Shown here: positions 58,418 to 64,000 of the stretch, one piece after another | How the letters are laid out: each line of letters begins with the position of its first letter | Numbering within the stretch: the first letter of the stretch is position 1 | Origin: Lunularia cruciata | Lineage: Eukaryota; Streptophyta; Marchantiopsida; Lunulariales; Lunulariaceae | Reading direction: 5' to 3' | Assembly: GCA_948567375.1 (NCBI GenBank) | Contig: OX419755.1 | Coordinates: 49,109,001-49,173,000 of the forward strand | DNA length: 64,000 nucleotides | Translations under genes and position numbers: made by a program | The notes under the pieces: model-generated | Databases searched by the model: none | Told to the model about the DNA's origin: nothing | Seen by the model: only the letters and a program-made list of their open reading frames with translations

Positions 58418-59104
58418 TGTAACACCCATTTGTTCATGTATGTGCTATTGTGATATTTAGTTTGGTACTATAAGTATTTGAAAGATATTATTTATATGGA
58501 AATAAAGGATTGTTTACATTAGTAATGATTAACTAAAATTAATCATAGCTAAGATAGAAGGGACCTTACTTTAGAAGAAGTGGAAAAAGATGAGCATCAC
58601 TATTTTGGATTCTAATATATTGACTTGGTATTATTCCTAGGTGTTTGGCTTTGAGGAAATAGTTGAGAACTTTTGGACCCACAAGCCTTTTTGTTTTAGA
58701 TTGTTCTATAGTCCAAGGAAAGCACATGTGAAGGAATCCTTGACTTAGTGTTTGGGTCAAGATAAGACCACATACTTTGTAGAATATTCCCATGAGTATA
58801 AATATTACTTTAGCCTTTCAACTTTATTTTACTTTGAGCCTTATAACTTGAGTTACTCCAATAACTAGTAACTTTGCTGCATAACTATTTCACAAGCATA
58901 TAAACTAGGAGTGAGTAGGCACTCATCATCCTTTCATTTATAACTATCTCTCTCTCCTTGAGTTTTCTACTAAGCAATGTCTTGAGTCTTGGAGTGTTAG
59001 CCTTAGAAGAGTATGATGGAGTTGGGGTTCTTTGCCTTCTTAGTCGAGCATAACCATAATAGCCATTAGAGGTTTGTCATGAGTGAGAGACAAGCCGGTT
59101 CACA
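58418..59104 (+). repeat. Gypsy 3' LTR
   Basis: Starts TGTAACACCC shortly after the integrase stop, 687 bp. No clean polypurine tract is seen before it (TCGAGGTAAA). It ends GGTTCACA. It separates this element from the next chromovirus. Confidence 0.88.
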
Positions 59105-59216
59105 TGACAAATGGGAGAGATGAATTAAATAAGAAGATGCTAAAATCACATAAAAAATGAAGATTGCTAGTTAATGTGCCTCATGGTCTTATTAGCTCAA
59201 TGGAGAGGAGGAAGGG

Positions 59217-59640
59217 ATGAGCACACAAAGGTCAAGGAAGAAAAATGCACAATTGATTGTTGTAAATGGAGTCTTGGAAGGCAATCAAGTAGGAGTATTG
59301 ATAAACCTTGGAGCAATAGAGAATTTATCATCTTGCTCTATTGCAATAAGGTTGTGGTTGGAACCAAAGAAGGATAAGAATGAAGAAGTAGAGTTATCTA
59401 ATGGTCAGACATAGATGATTAAGTCATTACCTATCACTCTTTATAAGAGAATATCAAAAAAAATTGAGTGGTAAGTGAGATGGTTAGCTCATAATGATAT
59501 GATCTTAGGTATGCCATGGATAGAGCACTACAACACCAAAGTCTATTGGAGAAAGAAAATAGTGAGAACTAGCCAATGGAAGATCATTGGAGATAAAGAA
59601 AGATCACAAAGGAATCAATTGCCTCTTTATATCATAGAGA
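59217..59640 (+). pseudogene. Chromovirus 3 aspartic protease
   Basis: LIVVNGVLEGNQVGVLINLG (position of the active-site LIDSGA, here LINLGA, so the catalytic Asp is Asn), then a frame change to DMILGMPWIEHYNTKVYW, the flap-and-G-x-PWL region. In one reading CTIDCCKW precedes it as a trace of the upstream part. Inactive. Confidence 0.72.
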
Positions 59641-59869
59641 CAACAATTATCAATAAAATAGGTAGATGTTTCATGTGCTAAGTAAGGGAAGTCTATAGTG
59701 AAAAACTCTTAGAAAAATTACTAAGAGTTTGGAAGATGTGGTCAATGAGTTTCAAGATGTCTTTATTGATGATTTACCCTCAAGATTATCACCAAAAAGG
59801 AGAATAGATCATAAAATCAAGATACTTCTTGGGAAGACACCTCCTTTTAAGGCCCCATATTGACTATCA

Positions 59870-60960
59870 CCTCATGATTTGAAGGAGTGTAAACCTCAAA
59901 TAAAGGATATTTTGTAGAAAGGGTTTACTCAATGTATCACCATATAAGGCTCTTGTCTTGTTTGTGAGGAAGAAAGATAATATAATGCACATGTGCATTG
60001 ACTATTGGGGCCTAAATCAACAAATAGTGAAGAAAAAATACCCATTACCTTGCACAAATGATATATTCAATCATCTCAATAGGGAAAAACACTTGACCAA
60101 AGTTGATCTATGGAGTGGTTATAAAAAAATCAAGATCACAAAGGAAGACATACAAAAAACTACCTTGCAAAAAAGTAATGGTTGCTTTAAGTACCTAGTG
60201 ATGTTGTTTGGCCTCACTAACGCACCAACCACTATCATGAATTTGATGAATGATATATTTTATCCATCCTTAGATAAGTTTATTATCATTTCCCTTAATG
60301 ACATCTTAGTCTAAAATAGGACAAAGAAGGAGTACAAGCAACATCTATGAGAGGTCCTCTAGATTATATGATAGAACCTGTTATATGTTAAAGTCTCAAA
60401 GTGCAAAGTTGGCAAGTTTGAATTAGCTTACTTGGGGCATAGTGTATGTGTAGAAGGTATCTAAGTGTTAACAAATAAAATAGAGGTCATTTAGAAAAAG
60501 GGTGTTCTAGAAGATCAAACTCAACTCAAGAGTTTTTTGAGATTGATGGGGTTCTATAATTGATTTGTCATGGAATTCTCCACAATCACACAACCTCTAA
60601 TTGCACTACTTGGCAAGAAGAAAAAGTAGACGTGTGAAACTGCACAAGTTTTGGCCTTTAAGGAATTGAAAGATACATTACTAAATGTACCAATCTTAAA
60701 ATGATGTAACCTAAAATGTCCAATCAAGCTAGCTAGCTACAAATACATCAAGCATTGTGATAGGAGTCTTACAACAAGTATAGAATGGTGGATATACCTA
60801 GTTTCATATCTCTCTCAAAGGGTATTACCAATAGAGTGCAACTATCATACCACCAAACAAGAAGAGTTGGTTTTTATCCTTGCAACCAAGAATTGGAAGC
60901 AGTTTCTTGGCAATAAGGCATGTATAGTGGAGATAGACAACAAACCTCTAATCTACCTTG
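59870..60960 (+). pseudogene. Chromovirus 3 reverse transcriptase and RNase H
   Basis: LFVRKKDNIMHMCIDYWGLN, KYPLPCTNDIFNHLNR, TKVDLWSGYKKIKI, YLVMLFGLTNAPTTIMNLMN, then IISLNDILV at about 60,290 where the catalytic Y-L-D-D reads S-L-N-D. Later parts are only traceable: KFELAYLGHSV, GFYN-type and TAPL-type blocks, and RNase H with LSQRVLPIE. The loss of the first catalytic Asp (D to N, one transition) shows it is dead. Confidence 0.82.
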
Positions 60961-61279
60961 AGACATGGAAAGCTTTATCCCATTGATAGATTTGTTGGCC
61001 AAAGTGGAAACAACAATTCAACATGACAATCACATATGTGGAAGGTAAAAAAAAACTTGAAAATGCATTCACCTAAATGCCTATGGCAAACAATGTGGTG
61101 GTAGAGGTCAAAATGAACCTAGAACTTTCACTAAAGACTCTTTTTGCTATGAAGAGTAACCCACAAATTGTAGGATTTTGATCATTCAAAGGTGTAACTA
61201 GTTCATAAGGACTCAACTTTTTTGATGGTAAGTTATAGATCTTGGATGCCTCAAACCTAAGAACCACCATCCTAGTAAA

Positions 61280-62350
61280 ATGTCATGATTTTGCCATTGC
61301 ACATCATGTTGGAGTAGACAAGACCTTAGATGCAATTGAACGTCATTACTTGTGAGCAATAATGTGATGGAATACATTCAAAGTTGCCTACTCTATCAAC
61401 AAAATAAAGCCCCCAATCAAACTCCCATATGATTGCTTCAACTCCTCCCAACTCCCACACAACATTGGGAGCATGCGAGCATGAAACTAATTTTTGAATT
61501 GCTCAAGACCACCTCCAGGTTTGGCTCCATTGTACTCTTTGTTGATTTTCATTTGTCACATGAATCAATTGACTCAATAAATTGATTCATGTGTGTCCTA
61601 CAACCAATGGAGCTACTCTTTGTTGATTGACTCAATAAATTGATTCATGTGTGTCCTACAACCAAGGATATGACTACTCCATAATTAGCTCAATTGTACT
61701 TAGTTGTAGTCTTTCCTCACCATGGCCTATCTTGAGTGTTCATCATTAATTGAGGCATTAAATTCACTAGTTTGTTTGGAGAACACTCTTTGGCATCTTC
61801 AAAACCAAACTTGCCATGTGTATGACATGCCAATTACAAACCAATGGATAAATAGAGTAGGCCAATTGCACTATCAAGGTCATGCTTTGGGGCTTCATCT
61901 TTGAGGAGCAAGAAAGGTAGTACATCTTATTTCCACTAGTGGGATTTGCCTATAACAATTAAGTAAATGCATCTACACAAGTCATACCATTCTTCCTTAT
62001 GTTGGAGCACACTCTTTCACACCTTCAAGTTTCGTTAAGATTGGCCCAGTGGCTAAAACAGTTGATGATATTAACACTTTTGTTTATAAAATCTAATAGG
62101 GTGTGGAGAATGCCAAGCACAAGTTGCAAATTGCCTAAAATCAAATGAAAAAATATGCAAATGCACATTGTAGGCACATGGAGTTCATAATGGGAGTCAA
62201 GTGTGGCATTTAATAACTAACCTCACATTAGTTGGCCCTTGTAAGTTCAAACCTTGTTTTATTGGGCTTTTTCCCATTGTCCATCAAATCAACATAGTTG
62301 CTTATCACCTTGAGCTACCGCCACACATGAAGATCCATCCAGTGTTCCAT
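61280..62350 (+). pseudogene. Chromovirus 3 integrase
   Basis: IAHHVGVDKTLDAIERHYL is the zinc-binding start (H-x-G...KT...I...YW). Next come LYQQNKAPNQTPI-type remnants, then the core LNKLIHVCPTTN (around the duplicated 58 bp), and the tail FKPCFIGFFPIVHQIN and LPPHMKIHPVFHFS, the region before the chromodomain. Many stops and shifts. Confidence 0.75.
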
Positions 62351-62439
62351 TTTTCCTTACTCTACAGATACGCACCCTAACCACCTCAATTCCTTCCATA
62401 CAAGAAGTTAAACCTTATCAAACATTCATTGATGGTATG

Positions 62440-62646
62440 GAGGAATACAAAGTTGAACATATTCCCTAGAAATGCATCCGTGGTACCTGCCATCCACATG
62501 TGAAATATCTCATACATAAGAAAGGGTACCAATTGTATGAGGCAACATGGGAGGCAATATGGAAGCCAACAGCTAACTTGACCCATGCGTTGATGTTAGT
62601 ACAATCTTTTGAGCAACAACTTCACATTGAGGACATTGCGTCCTAA
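62440..62646 (+). pseudogene. Chromovirus 3 chromodomain
   Basis: MEEYKVEHIP, one stop, KCIRG, then VKYLIHKKGYQLYEATWEAI and LTHALMLVQSFEQQLHIED. This has the chromodomain order EEY.VE.IL, YLVKWKGY, EATWE, as in the other two chromoviruses of this window. It ends at the TAA directly before the polypurine tract. Confidence 0.8.
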
Positions 62647-62659
62647 AAGAGGGGAGCTT

Positions 62660-63233
62660 TATAATACAATTAACTAGACATATTATCTACATGTGGAAAT
62701 TGGCTTGATAATATCTTGAAAGATGTTATATATGATTGTCTGAGTAAATTGAATAGAGGTGTCACAAAAAGAGAACTTTCACTAGTAGAGTAGAGACTAA
62801 AATCACCATGAAAACTTAAGAGGCAAATTTGGAGGCCTACATGGATAAATTAGGCCTCAAAAAATGAATTTTTCTATTCTTCCAAGGAAAAGGGTGTTGC
62901 CTTCCCGCCCTTGTTTGTCTCATTGAGAGATTTCAAACAATACCTCACCCATGGTAGTTTGAGTTTCCTAGAGGAAGATTCCATAAAGATTGCCTTTGGT
63001 CAAACTTGTTTGACCAACCAAATAGAACACGGATCAATATGTCACCAATCCATACAACTAATTTAAGGATGGAGCTCATTGACATATCACCAATCTATGT
63101 ATTTGATCCAAGGGTGGAGCTCCTTTTGAGTAGATCTTCTTTGCTATATAATAAAGACAAGGTACTCTTTTGGGACATTGGAGTATTAAGAGATGAAGCC
63201 TTGTGTTTTTCTTGGAGTTTCTCCTATTCTTGG
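62660..63233 (+). repeat. Chromovirus 3 3' LTR
   Basis: Begins TATAATACAATTAACTAGAC after the polypurine tract. Matches 24,269-25,017 on the opposite strand (TTTGGAGGCCTACATGGAT, GACCAACCA, TTGATCCAAGGGTGGAGCTC, TATATAATAAAGACAA). The right boundary, near CACATTATA at 63,233, is approximate. Confidence 0.75.
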
Positions 63234-63408
63234 CACATTATATTGGCTTGCCAAAGGACATTATCTCTCTCCTTGGTGCCAATTATGCCAATCACAACAC
63301 CAATGCAAAGATTGTCCATCACTAAGATATCATCATGAATGTCTTGCTAACTTGTACCAAATCTGCACCCTTTGGATCTATGAACTCAACAACTCCTATT
63401 ATATGTGA
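63193..63408 (+). other. Short frame with clustered cysteines/histidines next to the LTR
   Basis: Contains WCQLCQSQHQCKDC and RYHHEC, resembling a gag zinc knuckle in spacing but not exactly CCHC. It begins inside the LTR and runs out past it. It may be a retroelement gag remnant on the plus strand. Weak evidence. Confidence 0.3.
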
Positions 63409-63639
63409 TGAGAGAGATACCATCAAAGCCTTAGAAAATATACATAGAAAGGTAGATGCATGCCAACATGGCACCATCTCCTCATATGTCTCACCGTGCT
63501 AATGTGCTCCAATTTGATCTTGCTAGCTAGGACATGGGTTTTTATTCAACCCATCTGCATCATGGTTCACTCCTCCAAGTTTATGAATAATTGTCTTTGT
63601 ACAACTGTGAGATCATACTCTAATAAAATCAAAGTCCAT

Positions 63640-63990
63640 CATGCAAGCTTCCATGAAAGTATGTCGGATTCCATCAATGATGAGAGTGAAGGAGTTATCA
63701 AATAGGTAACATTAGAAATGTGCTATTGCCCACAATATTGCTAAGCACTCTCCCTCATATGAACTATCCTTTGCCTCCATTGAATTGTTGGAGCAACTAA
63801 TATAGGCCACCATAAACTCTTTCCTCTCATCATCCTGCTAGGTGAGCACTACCAAGCTCCAACATACTCCAATCAATATAAACATAAAATGGTTATCCTT
63901 TGATTGGTCTCCTAAGATTAGGGTAGATGTCAACCTCTCCTTGAACTATATAAGAGTTCTCATCTACTACCCTAAACCCTAAAAACTATT
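63640..63990 (-). pseudogene. Ty3/Gypsy RNase H fragment at the right edge
   Basis: Minus strand: VYIDWSMLELGSAHLAG, a stop, DDERKEFMVAYISCSNNSME, SSYEGECLAILWAIAHF, a stop, CYLFDNSFTLIIDG. It matches the RT-RNase H connection of Gypsy elements (V.DAS..A.G..L.Q, VAY.SR..N..E..Y...EGECLA.VWA..HFR.YL.G..F.L.TDH). Two stops are present. The element is in opposite orientation to chromovirus 3. Confidence 0.8.
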
Positions 63991-64000
63991 CTTGTGTAAG

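Larger units (their letters stand above)
52436..59104 (+). mobile_element. Ty3/Gypsy retrotransposon with both LTRs, degraded
   Basis: LTRs at 52,436-53,149 and 58,418-59,104 start with the same TGTAACACCCATTTGT and end with a GGYTCRCA-type sequence. The 5' LTR is followed by TTTGGTTCCATTG, which fits a decayed TGGCGCCGTTG primer-binding site of the Tat/Athila-type Gypsy elements. On the plus strand lie gag (about 54,280-55,300), protease (about 55,660-55,940), reverse transcriptase/RNase H (about 56,340-57,600) and the integrase C-terminus (57,920-58,405). The integrase core is deleted. Flanking 5-mers are TGAAT and TGACA, only partly matching, so the target duplication is uncertain. Confidence 0.88.
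59170..63233 (+). mobile_element. Ty3/Gypsy chromovirus 3, 5' part missing
   Basis: On the plus strand: protease, reverse transcriptase, RNase H, integrase, chromodomain, polypurine tract (AAAGAGGGGAGC at 62,646-62,657) and 3' LTR (62,660 to about 63,233). The 5' LTR and gag are absent; the element abuts the 3' LTR of the preceding Gypsy element, so one probably truncated the other. All domains contain stops. The LTR matches the nested LTR at 24,269-25,017. The integrase contains a 58-bp tandem duplication (anchor 61,568 and 61,626). Confidence 0.85.

Noticed and set aside
1-64000. CRISPR arrays, bacterial operons, rRNA and tRNA genes
   Set aside because: None seen; spliced plant genes and plant retroelements rule out a prokaryotic origin.

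Overview
The window is nuclear DNA of a land plant. The evidence is intron-containing genes with GT-AG splice sites, a chloroplast-type HDA14-like histone deacetylase, a plant cold-shock-domain/zinc-knuckle protein, a relic of the plant-specific meiotic DYAD/AMEIOTIC1 family, and Copia and Ty3/Gypsy (including chromovirus) retrotransposons. The mix of retroelements (a Penelope-like or related reverse transcriptase, a non-LTR element with a restriction-like endonuclease, an integrase with a PHD finger) makes me lean towards a non-flowering lineage, but the species cannot be fixed from sequence alone.

Layout. (1) 1-7.9 kb: a frameshifted reverse transcriptase of Penelope-like type followed by a dense array of imperfect direct repeats. 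(2) 8.07-10.63 kb, plus strand: six exons of an HDA14-like deacetylase with an intact catalytic centre; its 5' exons are not visible. (3) 10.6-12.8 kb: convergent intergenic stretch with a 191-bp tandem duplication and two foldbacks. (4) 12.83-16.55 kb, minus strand: a complete five-exon gene for a 351-residue protein with an eIF4B-like N-terminus, a charged helix and two zinc knuckles in a glycine-rich tail. (5) 17.4-36 kb: AT-rich transposon territory. A 7.6-kb Copia element (LTRs at 18.09 and 25.45 kb, 5-bp target duplication) sits inside an AT-rich satellite and carries a nested chromovirus LTR and an antisense DYAD-like gene fragment. A chromovirus lies at 28.6-33.9 kb. (6) 36-41.6 kb: GC-richer island with one single-exon gene, a cold-shock-domain protein (39.06-39.63 kb, minus). 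(7) 41.60-42.56 kb: a 5'-truncated non-LTR retrotransposon flanked by a 15-bp target-site duplication. (8) 42.6-64 kb: AT-rich again, with a chromovirus 3' end, a PHD-finger integrase relic, a Gypsy element with both LTRs (52.4-59.1 kb), a third chromovirus (59.2-63.2 kb) and a minus-strand Gypsy RNase H fragment at the right edge.

Only three genes look functional: the deacetylase, the eIF4B-like zinc-knuckle protein and the cold-shock protein. The last two are both probable RNA-binding proteins with paired CCHC knuckles in glycine-rich tails. Almost every retroelement reading frame is broken by stops and frameshifts, and where the original residue is obvious the changes are mostly transitions, as expected for old, methylated, silenced DNA. 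All splice junctions and family assignments come from reading the sequence; no alignment or database search was run.
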